Of a DNA stretch of 64,000 bases, positions 45,673-53,746 are shown one piece after another. The stretch is from Helicobacter ailurogastricus (GTDB lineage: Bacteria > Campylobacterota > Campylobacteria > Campylobacterales > Helicobacteraceae). The position numbers and the translations under genes were made by a program. The first letter of the stretch is position 1. Each line of letters begins with the position of its first letter. The stretch covers positions 457,268 through 521,267 of the forward strand of contig NZ_CDMG01000002.1 in the NCBI RefSeq assembly GCF_001282945.1, written 5' to 3'. The notes beneath the pieces were generated by a model. That model saw nothing but the letters and a program-made list of their open reading frames with translations, did not search any database and was not told where the DNA came from.

Positions 45673-46723
45673 GTCTCTTGTAGTAAAAAAAGGCAATCAC
45701 CGCTAGGGTTAAAAAGGGCCCCAAAACCCCCACTTCGGGCAAAAACACTCCAGAAATGCTGAATTTTCCCATCGCAAAAAACAGCCCCCAAAGAACCAAA
45801 GAGAGCAAGATAAATTTTAGGCTCAAAAGGGCTAGGTTCTCATAGCGGGCGAGTTTGGGCGTGTGGTAGGCGATGAGTACCGCCGTTAAAGGCACAAAGA
45901 AGGGCAACAAAATCGACACATACAAAAACCCGCGGATCTTTTTTGTGTCCGCCTTTTGGCGGTAGAGCACATGCAAGGAGCGCAGGGCATCGGTGATCGA
46001 GACGGCGGGTTTATTTTGATAAATGGTGTCTAGCACTTTGGGGCGAAAACCCTTAAGCGTCTTTAACACAGGCAGTTTTTGCACCTTGAGTGCCTTAGAA
46101 CCTAACAGAAAGGGAGTTGGGAGCGTTAAAAAACTCACCCCGTGCAACACCCAAAATTTGCCCTCAAAAAAGGCACTGGGAGCTTGGGCGAAGGTAACAA
46201 GTTGCTTGTTTCTCAAGGTGAAGATTTTAATGTTCGTGGCGCTTTGTAAAAGCGGGTTGATTTTGCCAAAATAGACATAGTCGTTGTTGTATTTAACCAA
46301 GAGATTTTCAGAGATATTGCCCGCGTTGTCTTTGTAAATGATGGCTTCGGCCTTTTCTTGCATATAGACAAAGGGCGTGGCGCTTAACCCCACAAAAATG
46401 GCGATAAAGAGGGCATTGATGGCGAGCATGGGTTGCAAAATTTGCTTAATGGAGTAGCCAATGGAGAGCAAGGCGGTGTATTGGTTGGAATGGATAAAGG
46501 CAGTGTAAAAAAGCACTAAGGCCAAGAGCAAGGATAGGGGCAGGGTGTAATTAAGTGCATACAGCCCGTCATAGACAAAAAAGAGCAAAAGCAGGTTCGC
46601 GGCTGTGGGGAATTTTTCGGCGTATTGCAGGCTGTCGATGCCGATGAAAAAAAACTCAAGAGCGCAAAGGATGATGGCGCAATACTTGAGGTAGTAAGAG
46701 CCCACAAATAACCACAAGCGCAT
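45656..46723 (-). CDS. lptG: LPS export permease LptG/LptF family
   Basis: The 355-residue protein has membrane segments near both ends (about 9-115 and 265-350) with a periplasmic beta domain between, as in YjgP/YjgQ proteins. These form the LptB2FG transporter that lifts lipopolysaccharide from the inner membrane. The position lptG-pth-rplY matches H. pylori HP1498-HP1497-HP1496. Whether it is F or G is not settled by the sequence alone. Pth lies 5 bases upstream. Confidence 0.8.
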   Translation of the reverse strand: MRLWLFVGSYYLKYCAIILCALEFFFIGIDSLQYAEKFPTAANLLLLFFVYDGLYALNYTLPLSLLLALVLFYTAFIHSNQYTALLSIGYSIKQILQPMLAINALFIAIFVGLSATPFVYMQEKAEAIIYKDNAGNISENLLVKYNNDYVYFGKINPLLQSATNIKIFTLRNKQLVTFAQAPSAFFEGKFWVLHGVSFLTLPTPFLLGSKALKVQKLPVLKTLKGFRPKVLDTIYQNKPAVSITDALRSLHVLYRQKADTKKIRGFLYVSILLPFFVPLTAVLIAYHTPKLARYENLALLSLKFILLSLVLWGLFFAMGKFSISGVFLPEVGVLGPFLTLAVIAFFYYKRLNTKL

Positions 46724-46728
46724 GCATT

Positions 46729-47271
46729 TTAAACTTTGAGAGTGAATTTATTTTGCATAGCGTTAAAATCGCCCGTTTTAAGGAAAAAAAGCAAGGCTTC
46801 TTTAGCATGCTCTAAAATTTCATCTTTCAAGGCTTGCTCTTGGGGGCCAAATCGTTCTAAGACATGGGAGATGACCCCATTTTCCCCACGCCCGATTCCA
46901 ATTTTCATTTTATAAAAAGGCTGGACGCAGTGTTGCATGAGCGACTTTAAGCCATTGTGCCCGCCATGCCCGCCCTGCGCTTTAAAACGCACCGCTCCCA
47001 AGGGCAAATCTAAATCATCATGCACCACCAAAATGGTTTCTGGAGCATGCTTGGTTAAAAAAGCCTGCAAAGACTGCCCTGAGTTATTCATGTAGGTGGT
47101 GGGTTTGAGTAAATACACCGTACCCACCTTGGCATAATCGCCCTTGTAGAGATTGGAGTGTCTAAATTTTAAAGCCAAACTTTGTGACACGAGGTCTAAA
47201 ACATCAAAACCCACATTGTGCCGGGTGTTGGCGTAAGTGGGTGTGGGATTGCCAAGCCCCACCACTAACAT
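46729..47271 (-). CDS. pth: peptidyl-tRNA hydrolase
   Basis: The 180-residue enzyme recycles tRNA from dropped-off peptidyl-tRNA. It begins LVVGLGNPTPTYANTRHNVGFDVLD with the catalytic His and has KPTTYMNNSGQ and VVHDDLDLPLG. Its start overlaps the rplY stop by one base, a pairing usual in bacteria. Confidence 0.96.
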   Translation of the reverse strand: MLVVGLGNPTPTYANTRHNVGFDVLDLVSQSLALKFRHSNLYKGDYAKVGTVYLLKPTTYMNNSGQSLQAFLTKHAPETILVVHDDLDLPLGAVRFKAQGGHGGHNGLKSLMQHCVQPFYKMKIGIGRGENGVISHVLERFGPQEQALKDEILEHAKEALLFFLKTGDFNAMQNKFTLKV

Positions 47272-47807
47272 TATTTTGCCTTAATGACCCCGACAATGGC
47301 GTTGTTTGGGTTTTCAAGCACCTTAAGGTGGGCGGGGACTTGCAAATCCCGCACCAAAATCGCATCGCCCACATCCAAAGCGGACACATCTAGCTCAAAG
47401 TGGGCGGGTAGGTTTTCAGGGATACATTCCACCTGCACACGGGCTTTAGAGAGCATCAAAATCCCTTTGTTTTTCAAGCCTACGGGTGTACCCTTGGTTT
47501 TCACAGGGATTAAAAATTTAGATTTCAAGCCCTTTTGCAAGACCAAGAGATCGACATGGATTAAGGCGTTGGTTACGGGGTCCTTTTGGTAGGCTTGCAC
47601 CACGACATTGTAGCTTGCTTGCCCAACTTTCACCATAAAATCTAAATTGGGTTTGTGCTTGACAAAGCGGATAAAATCATTGGTTTTAAATGTGGCATGG
47701 ACATTTTCCATCCCTTTGGCGTACAAGTTTGCCATCAAAACCCCTTCTTTGCGTAACGCTTTTTTAGCAGATTTGCTAAGTGCAGCCCTAGCTTCACCTT
47801 CTAACAT
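47271..47807 (-). CDS. rplY: 50S ribosomal protein L25 (Ctc form)
   Basis: The protein has 178 residues from the ATG at 47805-47807 behind AAGGA. The reading frame extends further upstream, but that part is not L25-like. The N-terminal 5S rRNA-binding domain (LEGEARAALSKSAKKALRKEGVLMANLY) is followed by the C-terminal TL5/CTC domain (IPENLPAHFELDVSALDVGD). It is first in the rplY-pth-lptG transcript. Confidence 0.93.
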   Translation of the reverse strand: MLEGEARAALSKSAKKALRKEGVLMANLYAKGMENVHATFKTNDFIRFVKHKPNLDFMVKVGQASYNVVVQAYQKDPVTNALIHVDLLVLQKGLKSKFLIPVKTKGTPVGLKNKGILMLSKARVQVECIPENLPAHFELDVSALDVGDAILVRDLQVPAHLKVLENPNNAIVGVIKAK

Positions 47808-47938
47808 GGCTTGTCCTTCTATCTTAAGATTAGAGCGTGGATTACTCACAAGAATAAATGCGAATTCTAGTCTCAAACAACTTAGACAACGCTTATATTT
47901 AAAAACATGCCCTATTTTTGGCTTTAAAATGCTAGTAT

Positions 47939-48577
47939 GTGCGCATGCCATGTAACATTTTAGACAACCTTAGAGCCTGTAAAAAACATGCTTTAGTCTG
48001 TGCCCTTTTCATGACAATCTCTCCGCTTAAGGCGAAGAATTTAAGCTACATGTCTTCAGCTTACCAAATTGGCATGGTCTATCTCAAACCCATAAACGCC
48101 AACAAGCCCTTACAAGGGGCTTCGATCACTTGGGGTTATGAGATCAACCCCAAAAACTCTTGGCTTTACAGCCGTTATTACATTTTCTTGGATTATGGCA
48201 ATATTTTATTGGGACAGGCATCCAAGCAAGCGAATTTATTCACCTATGGTGTGGGAGGGGAGCTGATGGTGTCTTACAACCAAAACCCCATTAACTCTTG
48301 GACCATCTTTTTTGGCTTACAACTGGGGGCAAACTCGTGGGTGATTAACCAAAAGGTCTCAGATTTGATTGAAAACACTTGGGATTCTTTTAAAGATTTT
48401 TCGTTTAGGCCGGCGTATTTTCGCGCAATGGGGACTTTCGGGGTGCAGTTTAGAACAATCGTAACTTGGCACATTGTAGATGTGGAGGTGGGGATGAAAG
48501 TCTTTCTAAACCCCGAACCCAAAAGCCCGTTTGAGCGTAATCTTTTGTTTTTTATCTCACATGCGTGGCATTTTTAA
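47939..48577 (+). CDS. small Helicobacter outer membrane protein (HP1501-like position)
   Basis: The 212-residue product has an N-terminal hydrophobic segment (about 17-31) ending near LKAKN, then alternating aromatic/Gly strands (YQIGMVYLKP, YGVGGELMVSY, FFGLQLGANSWVI). A Phe-terminated C terminus (SHAWHF) fits a beta-barrel. It stands upstream of rplY, where H. pylori also has outer membrane protein genes. The first Met codons are not preceded by a convincing ribosome site, so the start could be later. Confidence 0.65.
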   Translation: MRMPCNILDNLRACKKHALVCALFMTISPLKAKNLSYMSSAYQIGMVYLKPINANKPLQGASITWGYEINPKNSWLYSRYYIFLDYGNILLGQASKQANLFTYGVGGELMVSYNQNPINSWTIFFGLQLGANSWVINQKVSDLIENTWDSFKDFSFRPAYFRAMGTFGVQFRTIVTWHIVDVEVGMKVFLNPEPKSPFERNLLFFISHAWHF

Positions 48578-48579
48578 CT

Positions 48580-48787
48580 CCACGCAATCGTTGGCAACTC
48601 AAAAAGCGATTAACCTTAGATTAACTACTTGAGATTAGTATCCCGGGGCGTTTCCAAATCTTAGGAGAAAGAGCTTAAGAGCAACAAAACAACAGCAGCA
48701 AAACAAGTAGGCCCTTCCAACAGCTAAAGAGACTACCTTAATCTTGGGTGGCTAGGCTTCTAGGCGGTGCTATGAGGCTTAACACGG
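48580..48787 (-). ncRNA. candidate non-coding transcript between OMP and tonB
   Basis: A gene-free stretch of 331 bases (48578-48908) holds a near-perfect minus-strand promoter (48793-48821) that points into about 205 bases without an open frame longer than about 20 codons. The region has a six-pair hairpin (AAGGTAG with CTACTTG) and a U/G-rich section (TGCTGCTGTTGTTTTGTTGC). It does not show the signatures I know for tmRNA, RNase P, SRP or 6S RNA. If it runs on, it is antisense to the outer membrane protein gene. The 3' end is a guess. Confidence 0.35.
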
Positions 48788-48792
48788 GCGCA

Positions 48793-48821
48793 ATTCTACT
48801 ATAAAGATTTTACTTTGTCAA
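48793..48821 (-). promoter_or_regulatory. consensus sigma-70 promoter pointing into a gene-free region
   Basis: On the minus strand TTGACA (48816-48821), a 17-base spacer and TAGAAT (48793-48798) form one of the best promoters in the window. No coding start follows. Confidence 0.75.
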
Positions 48822-48908
48822 GAGGAACGGGCTTTTTGTCAGAAAATGTCTTTTAGGTGTGCATATTTAACACACACAACAAGCCAAGCTTAAGCGAATG
48901 CGGTGCAT

Positions 48909-49760
48909 TCACTCGTCCTTAAGCGTATAAGCGATGGGGATGCGCAGCCGCACGCTTTGTTTAGGAGTGGGGAAGAGACTTGAGGCTTCCTTAACCGCTT
49001 GCAAGGCAGCGTGGTTTAAAATGTCTGAGCCTGAGCTTTTGGCGATCTTAATGTCTGTGGTACTGCCATCGGTGTTTAAGACAAATTCCACAAACACTTC
49101 CCCCTCAATGCCCCGAATCATCGCCATGCGTGGGTAGCGGTTTTTAGATGAAATGGCCATTTGGATTTTCATTAAAAAGGCATCGCTCACACCCTGATTG
49201 TAGGCCATTGAACTGGTTTTTGCCCCCTGAGAAGTCTGATTAGACTCTTGAGTTTTTTTAGGCTCCTTTTGATTTAGGTCCTTGTCTTTGGCCACCGCTT
49301 TGGTGGTGTCTTGTTCTTCCTTTTTGGGCTCAGACTTAGGCTCTTCTTTTTTGGGGGTGGGCTTTGGCTCCTCTTTAGGCTTTGGCTCGGGTTTGGGCTC
49401 AGACTTAGGCTCTTCTTTGGGTTTTGGCTTGGGCTCAGGTTTTGGTTTAGGCTTTGGCTTAGGTTTGGGTTTGTGGTGGGGGTGGGGTTTTGGTTTGGGT
49501 TTGGGTTCTTGGGGTTTTGGTTCCTCTTTTTTGGGCGGGGTGGGGGCTTGCTTTGTGTGCTCTAAGTGGGTGGCGTGCGTGTCGATGCTTGCTAGGCTCA
49601 TGGTGATGCTTTGATTGCCTGCTTGGGCCAAACGCTCAATGTGGTCTGGATAACTGGCAAAGAAAACCCCAATCCCCAGCGCGTATAAAACGGCTGTTAT
49701 GACAAAACTGATGCTGGTAGATGACCTACTTTTTTTCTGTGGAGATGGAGAAGTTTTCAT
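48909..49760 (-). CDS. tonB: energy transducer TonB
   Basis: The 283-residue protein has an N-terminal membrane anchor (about 17-36) and a long Pro/Lys/Glu linker (75-150) that spans the periplasm. The C-terminal TonB domain (about 195-283) has RYPRMAMIRGIEGEVFVEFVLNTDG. It passes proton-motive energy from ExbBD to outer membrane receptors for iron, haem or nickel. The linker contains a short HPHHK patch. Its start overlaps exbD by 35 bases. Confidence 0.94.
   Translation of the reverse strand: MKTSPSPQKKSRSSTSISFVITAVLYALGIGVFFASYPDHIERLAQAGNQSITMSLASIDTHATHLEHTKQAPTPPKKEEPKPQEPKPKPKPHPHHKPKPKPKPKPKPEPKPKPKEEPKSEPKPEPKPKEEPKPTPKKEEPKSEPKKEEQDTTKAVAKDKDLNQKEPKKTQESNQTSQGAKTSSMAYNQGVSDAFLMKIQMAISSKNRYPRMAMIRGIEGEVFVEFVLNTDGSTTDIKIAKSSGSDILNHAALQAVKEASSLFPTPKQSVRLRIPIAYTLKDE
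49311..49538 (-). repeat. Pro-Lys/Glu-Pro repeat in tonB
   Basis: Residues 75-150 of TonB are made of irregular EPKPKP/KPKP units coded by short GGTTTG/GGCTTT-like repeats. Such tracts vary in length between strains. Confidence 0.8.
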
Positions 49761-50115
49761 GGTTTAGGTCTTTAAGAATATCGATGATTTCGATAAAAGT
49801 GCCAAACTTCGAGTCTTTATCACTGCGTAAATCCACAAGGACTTTTGGGTCTAGTGTGGTGATGAGCGCGCGCAATTGCTCTATATTCTTGGGCTTATCA
49901 TCCACAAAAATCCCGTCATTTTTATCCACCACAATTGTCACTTTCTTTTCCTCTGGAGAAGCCTTTTGAGCACTGCTAGCTGAGGGGAGATTAACCTTGA
50001 TCTTGCCCTCAGCAATGAAGGTCGAAACGCTGAGTACCAAAGCCAACAACACCAACATCACATCGATAAAGGGGACAATGTTTAGCCCATCGCCTCTCCT
50101 TAGTTTAGAACGCAT
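49726..50115 (-). CDS. exbD: biopolymer transport protein ExbD
   Basis: The 129-residue protein has one membrane helix near the N terminus with the proton-carrying Asp in NIVPFIDVMLVLLAL, then a periplasmic domain. It forms the ion-driven complex with ExbB. It overlaps both exbB (one base) and tonB. Confidence 0.94.
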   Translation of the reverse strand: MRSKLRRGDGLNIVPFIDVMLVLLALVLSVSTFIAEGKIKVNLPSASSAQKASPEEKKVTIVVDKNDGIFVDDKPKNIEQLRALITTLDPKVLVDLRSDKDSKFGTFIEIIDILKDLNHENFSISTEKK

Positions 50116-50567
50116 TAGGCACTCTTCTTGTGCATGAGGCGGAATTTTTCAGACAGCACATCGCTTTTACGCAACATAGCGTTATAGACCACAAGCGTGG
50201 GGATCGCCACAACAAGTCCAAAAGCTGTGGCCTTCAAAGCCAAAGATAAACCCAGAGTGATGGCCTTGGCATCTAATCCTGTAGAGCTGGTGCTCATGTC
50301 ATAGAAAGTAACCATCACGCCTAAAACCGTGCCTAAAAGCCCGACATAGGGCGCATTTGAATAGACAATGTAAAGTGTCGTTAAATTTTTGCTCAAATCC
50401 AAATCGAGCCGATCAGCGTCATCATATAGGCTAAAATCAAGCTTGCTGTAAAAGATGATGCGCTCAATGGTGAACCATATCGCCACAAAACTCATCAGGC
50501 CTAAAGTCGTGAAAATGCCAAAATCCACATATTCCCCAATCATTTTCATCGATAAACTCGACATCAT
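50115..50567 (-). CDS. exbB: biopolymer transport protein ExbB
   Basis: The 150-residue protein has three membrane helices and the TolQ/ExbB-type core ring [20 protein letters not shown] and [20 protein letters not shown]. It is first in exbB-exbD-tonB. Tandem ATG codons follow a GAGG site. A strong promoter and a Fur-like site lie upstream. Confidence 0.94.
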   Translation of the reverse strand: MMSSLSMKMIGEYVDFGIFTTLGLMSFVAIWFTIERIIFYSKLDFSLYDDADRLDLDLSKNLTTLYIVYSNAPYVGLLGTVLGVMVTFYDMSTSSTGLDAKAITLGLSLALKATAFGLVVAIPTLVVYNAMLRKSDVLSEKFRLMHKKSA

Positions 50568-50601
50568 AGCATCCCTCAGTTTGCAAGTTATAAAAGTGTG
50601 T

Positions 50602-50630
50602 ATTATATGTGTTTAGTAATAAAAAGTCAA
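50602..50630 (-). promoter_or_regulatory. sigma-70 promoter of exbB-exbD-tonB
   Basis: TTGACT (50625-50630), a 17-base spacer and TATAAT (50602-50607) on the minus strand lie 34 bases before the exbB start. Confidence 0.8.
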
Positions 50631-50647
50631 GAAAAAAACAATTAAAA

Positions 50648-50667
50648 AATAACGATAATCAGTACAA
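50648..50667 (-). promoter_or_regulatory. Fur-like (or NikR-like) operator upstream of exbB
   Basis: TAACGATAATCAGTA (read on the plus strand) matches the GATAAT half-sites of the Fur box and lies just upstream of the -35 box. In H. pylori the exbB operon is controlled by metal regulators (Fur, NikR). Which of them binds here is open. Confidence 0.45.
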
Positions 50668-50739
50668 TTCTTCTAGAAAACTTAAGAAGCCCCGCCGGTT
50701 AAACCTCGCGGAGCAAGTAACTTTGCAGGTACAAACCCA

Positions 50740-50756
50740 CCCCGGCAAAGCCGGGG
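50740..50756 (-). terminator. hairpin after the histidine-rich gene
   Basis: CCCCGGC-AAA-GCCGGGG is a perfect 7-bp stem with a 3-base loop, eight bases after the hpn stop. It lacks a T run, so it could be a terminator or an mRNA-stabilising end. Confidence 0.5.
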
Positions 50757-50763
50757 GCATGGG

Positions 50764-50925
50764 CTAGTCTTGGTGCCCGCCGTGTTCGTGGTGGTGATGA
50801 TGCTCCGCCCCATCTTTATGGTGGTGATGGTGGTGATGGTGGTGGCCACCATAGTAGTGGTGGTGATGGTGGTGATGGTGGTGGCCATCGTGCCCTTCGT
50901 GGTTATGACAGCATTCTTCTGACAT
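50764..50925 (-). CDS. hpn: histidine-rich nickel-binding protein, Hpn type
   Basis: This small gene (53 codons, ATG at 50923-50925, TAG at 50764-50766, GGAGG site upstream) codes for a protein with 28 His in 53 residues. Two runs of nine His are separated by YYGG, and a run of five follows further on. Cys5-Cys6 and Glu/Asp/Gly fill the rest. H. pylori Hpn (60 residues, about 47 percent His, YHGG spacer, Cys pairs at the C terminus) stores nickel for urease and hydrogenase. Here the Cys pair is at the N terminus. It lies upstream of exbB-exbD-tonB on the same strand, but probably as a separate transcript. Confidence 0.82.
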   Translation of the reverse strand: MSEECCHNHEGHDGHHHHHHHHHYYGGHHHHHHHHHKDGAEHHHHHEHGGHQD

Positions 50926-50971
50926 AGAATCCTCCAAAAATAAATTTTACACTAGATCGCTCTAGGTGGCT

Positions 50972-51364
50972 CTATTCTACACTAAAAAAGCTGTTTTTTG
51001 GTAAATCGTTTAAAAAAACCATGCATTCTTTTTCAAGAGTGTAGAGAGAATAACGCAGGGTTTTAAAGCTCGGGTCTTGGGGTTTTTGGGGCATTAGATA
51101 TTTAAAGCACTCTTCAAGTACTCGTGCGCTCTCTTGAGCCCGCTTGAAATTAGCTTGCAACATGTTTAGGCTTGAGGGCTCTTTAGGGGGGTTATCGTGC
51201 AAGCTTAGGACATCGTTTAGGCTGTCGCGTTGGGTGTAAAGCCAAAGAAAATCAATGCCATACCTAGTAAAAATCAAAGTGGCCTGATGGCGGATTTGCT
51301 TTAGGCGGAGGGCTAAGTTTTCGTTGTTATGGAGGTAGCGCAGGGCGTCCTCGACCACCCGCAC
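50972..51364 (-). CDS. ThiP_synth_II-like (thiamin-phosphate synthase N-domain) protein, start unclear
   Basis: From a GTG at 51364 the product has 130 residues, helical, with VRVVEDALRYLHNNENLALRLKQIRH typical of the N-terminal domain found before ThiE in some epsilon-proteobacteria. The conserved lead-in LLDANLNRFKEG lies upstream, in frame, between 51365 and 51400. The frame is open up to 51439 but has no ATG, GTG or TTG there; only ATC (51409) or ACG (51421) are near-cognate. The frame overlaps the end of the BI-1 family gene, where a G7 run occurs. It is either a noncanonical or coupled start, a frameshift expression, or a decayed gene. Function in Helicobacter is not established. Confidence 0.55.
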   Translation of the reverse strand: MRVVEDALRYLHNNENLALRLKQIRHQATLIFTRYGIDFLWLYTQRDSLNDVLSLHDNPPKEPSSLNMLQANFKRAQESARVLEECFKYLMPQKPQDPSFKTLRYSLYTLEKECMVFLNDLPKNSFFSVE

Positions 51365-51413
51365 CCCCTCCTTGAAGCGGTTTAAATTCGCGTCTAAAAG
51401 ACGGCCGATGGGC

Positions 51414-52106
51414 TCAGTCGTTGCGCCCCCCCATAATGCCTAAGATTTGCAAGAGGGAGATGAAGATGTTTAAGAAATCCACATACAAAGCCACAGCCGC
51501 TTCTACGGGAGTTTCATAGAGTCCGCGGATGATGCTTTGTGTGTCGTAAGCCACAAAGAGGCTAAAGAGCACCACGCACACCCCGGCGATAGCCACTTGC
51601 ATCATGGGCGAACCTAAGAATAGATTGATTAAAGAAGCCACCATCACCACAATCACAGCGATGAAAAGCATCTTGCCCATGTTGGCCAAGTCGTTTTTGG
51701 TTTTAATGGCATAGACGCTCATCACACCAAAAACAATGGTTGTCATCCCCAAAGCCTGCCAAATGGCACTAGCCCCTGAGCGCGCGATCACAAACCCTAA
51801 CAAGGGCACCAGAGTGATGCCCGACAAAAAGGCGAAAGCAAAGAGCATGAGCAGATTGACTGTGGGCATTTTGCGGGTGAACATGAGCCCAAAAAAAGCG
51901 GCGATTTCCCCGATAAAAAACGCCCATTTATACTGCCTAACCACTTCAAAATGCATCATGCCAATCAGCGCACCAATGGTGGCTAACAGAAGGCTAGCGG
52001 CAAAGAATTTATAAGTGGTTTTGACAAAACTAACTAAGGCGGTTTCGCTCTGCTGGGCATAGGACGATGCACCCTCGTGCACCTGCGACCTGTCATACAA
52101 AGCCAT
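51414..52106 (-). CDS. BI-1/YccA-family membrane protein
   Basis: The 230-residue protein has seven membrane segments, ending with the family's VALYVDFLNIFISLLQILG. Relatives (YccA in E. coli, HP0920 in H. pylori) modulate FtsH or ion leak across the membrane. Its last codons include a G7 run and overlap the frame of the next gene. Confidence 0.88.
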   Translation of the reverse strand: MALYDRSQVHEGASSYAQQSETALVSFVKTTYKFFAASLLLATIGALIGMMHFEVVRQYKWAFFIGEIAAFFGLMFTRKMPTVNLLMLFAFAFLSGITLVPLLGFVIARSGASAIWQALGMTTIVFGVMSVYAIKTKNDLANMGKMLFIAVIVVMVASLINLFLGSPMMQVAIAGVCVVLFSLFVAYDTQSIIRGLYETPVEAAVALYVDFLNIFISLLQILGIMGGRND

Positions 52107-52316
52107 GGTAAGTCTCCTTTATAAAAAATTGCCCGGGATTATAGCACACGCCCTTAATACCTTGCTTAAAATATGCTTTTCTAAAGAGTGGGGCAACTTG
52201 CTGAAAAAGGGTTGCTTGGCAGTTGCCATCAATCAAGGTTGGAGTGGATTGCTGGTGCGCGGCGCGGATTTTGTGCGCCACACCCCAAGCATTTAGCGCA
52301 GCCGGTGTCCCAAGTG

Positions 52317-53660
52317 TTAAAGGGTGTTGAGACTTTCGATCATAGAGGGGTGGGTGTAAATCATCTCTTTGAGAGTGGAAAAACTTAGATCTTGGTTAAT
52401 GGCAAGGCTAAAGAGATTGATGTATTCATGGGATAAGGGGCAGTGCAAGCTTGCTCCCAAAACGCGCTCTCGCCCCCCCTCTTCGACCAAAACCTGCAAA
52501 AGCCCTGTGGTGTCTTCTAACACACGTGCCCCGGGGATGGCCGCCGTTTTAAGGCTGTGGGTACAAAAAGCCTTGTCTTTAATTTCATGCGCCCTTGAAC
52601 CCACATGGCTATAAGGGGTTTCAATGTAAAGTACTTCGGGCAAGACATCGCGGTTGTGGATGGAACGCCTTTTTGCCCCATAGAGGTGGTCATAAACGAT
52701 GCGGTAGTCGTCCAAACTCGCATAGGTGGTGAGCATTGCCCCGCCTTTGACATCCCCGATCGCGTAAATGTTGCCCTCGCCCTCTGCGTTTGCCACTAAA
52801 AACTCATTGGTCAAAATTTCTTGTTGAGAGCCTAGCTGGATACCCGCTCGCTCGAGTTGCAAAGCGGCAGTGTTGGGGGCGCGCCCTGTGGCGAGCAAAA
52901 CTGCATCGGCTCTTAAAGTTTTGTCCTGCTGGTTTTGGGTGTAGTGGATACAATCCCCCTCGATCGCCTTTAAATCTGCGTTGCATAAGATTTGGATGCC
53001 CTTTTGGCTCAAGGACTGATAAATGCTCTCTCTAAAGATAGGGTCTTCTTTGGGTAAAAAGGTCGAACCGCGCACGAGCACGCTCACCTGTGTGGTGTTT
53101 TTGCTGGAGGTGCGCCCAAACAAGTTAAACATGCTAGCAAATTCTAAGCCGATATAGCCCCCGCCCACCACGACTAAATGCGCCGGCAAGGTGGTTAATT
53201 GCATCAAAGAGGTGCTGTCATAGACCTTATCGGAGTTGATAGGAACTTTGGGGACGATGGGGAGCGAGCCCGTGTTGATCACGATGCGATCGGTGCTGAT
53301 TTCTTGGCAGCTATCGTCGTGGTAGATCATCAAGGTGTGGCTGTCCTTAAAACTAGCAGTGCCATCGATCACATGCACTTTCGCTTCTAACAAGGCTTCA
53401 TAATTTTTTTGGCGTAACAAGGCGACCGTTTTATTTTTAATCTCTATGGCTTCTTTATAGCCTGTTGCCCCCTTTTTATGAGTCGCTAAATGCAAGAGGG
53501 CCTTAGAGGGGATGCACCCGATGTTGATACAAGTACCTCCATACATTTCTTTGCTGGCTTCTATGAGAGCGACTTTTTGGCCTCGCTTTGCAGCAGCGGT
53601 AGCCAAAGTCTTGCCCCCTTTGCCAAACCCGATCACGACTAAGTCGTACGCAAATTGCAT
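52317..53660 (-). CDS. rclA: RclA-type flavoprotein disulfide reductase (probable hypothiocyanous acid reductase)
   Basis: The 447-residue protein follows E. coli RclA closely. It has VIGFGKGGKTLA (FAD site), the redox-active pair in GGTCINIGCIPSK (about residues 42-54), VVGGGYIGLEFASMF for NAD(P)H, YASLDDYRIV, AAIPGARV, and the dimer segment THPSMIESLN at the C terminus. RclA uses NADPH to destroy hypothiocyanous acid, the oxidant made by host peroxidases, and is copper-sensitive. General mercuric reductase or lipoamide dehydrogenase functions fit less well. I do not recall it in H. pylori. It stands alone with about 200 bases upstream of BI-1. Confidence 0.8.
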   Translation of the reverse strand: MQFAYDLVVIGFGKGGKTLATAAAKRGQKVALIEASKEMYGGTCINIGCIPSKALLHLATHKKGATGYKEAIEIKNKTVALLRQKNYEALLEAKVHVIDGTASFKDSHTLMIYHDDSCQEISTDRIVINTGSLPIVPKVPINSDKVYDSTSLMQLTTLPAHLVVVGGGYIGLEFASMFNLFGRTSSKNTTQVSVLVRGSTFLPKEDPIFRESIYQSLSQKGIQILCNADLKAIEGDCIHYTQNQQDKTLRADAVLLATGRAPNTAALQLERAGIQLGSQQEILTNEFLVANAEGEGNIYAIGDVKGGAMLTTYASLDDYRIVYDHLYGAKRRSIHNRDVLPEVLYIETPYSHVGSRAHEIKDKAFCTHSLKTAAIPGARVLEDTTGLLQVLVEEGGRERVLGASLHCPLSHEYINLFSLAINQDLSFSTLKEMIYTHPSMIESLNTL

Positions 53661-53746
53661 AAAGCCTCCTTCGTTTTTGCAATGCTAGCATACTTATTGA
53701 AACTGCCGGGCTAAAATCGACCCCATTTTGATATTGTTAAAAATTC

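Noticed and set aside
48578-48908. tmRNA, SRP RNA, RNase P RNA or 5S rRNA in the gene-free stretch
   Set aside because: No peptide-tag frame, no GGAAG-type SRP loop with GCAGC, and no RNase P or 5S conserved blocks could be found.
49282-49614. Open frames on the plus strand rich in Gly, Phe, Leu and Ser opposite tonB
   Set aside because: They are the mirror image of the Pro/Lys repeat in tonB and have no ribosome site or family resemblance.
50682-50888. A Thr/Ile-rich frame on the minus strand over the His-codon repeats
   Set aside because: It reads the CAC/CAT repeat of the histidine-rich gene out of frame; the true gene (50764-50925) has a GGAGG site and a sensible product.
52105-52316. 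Small open frames on both strands between BI-1 and rclA
   Set aside because: About 60 codons each, without ribosome sites or recognisable sequence; the 210-base gap is left without a gene.
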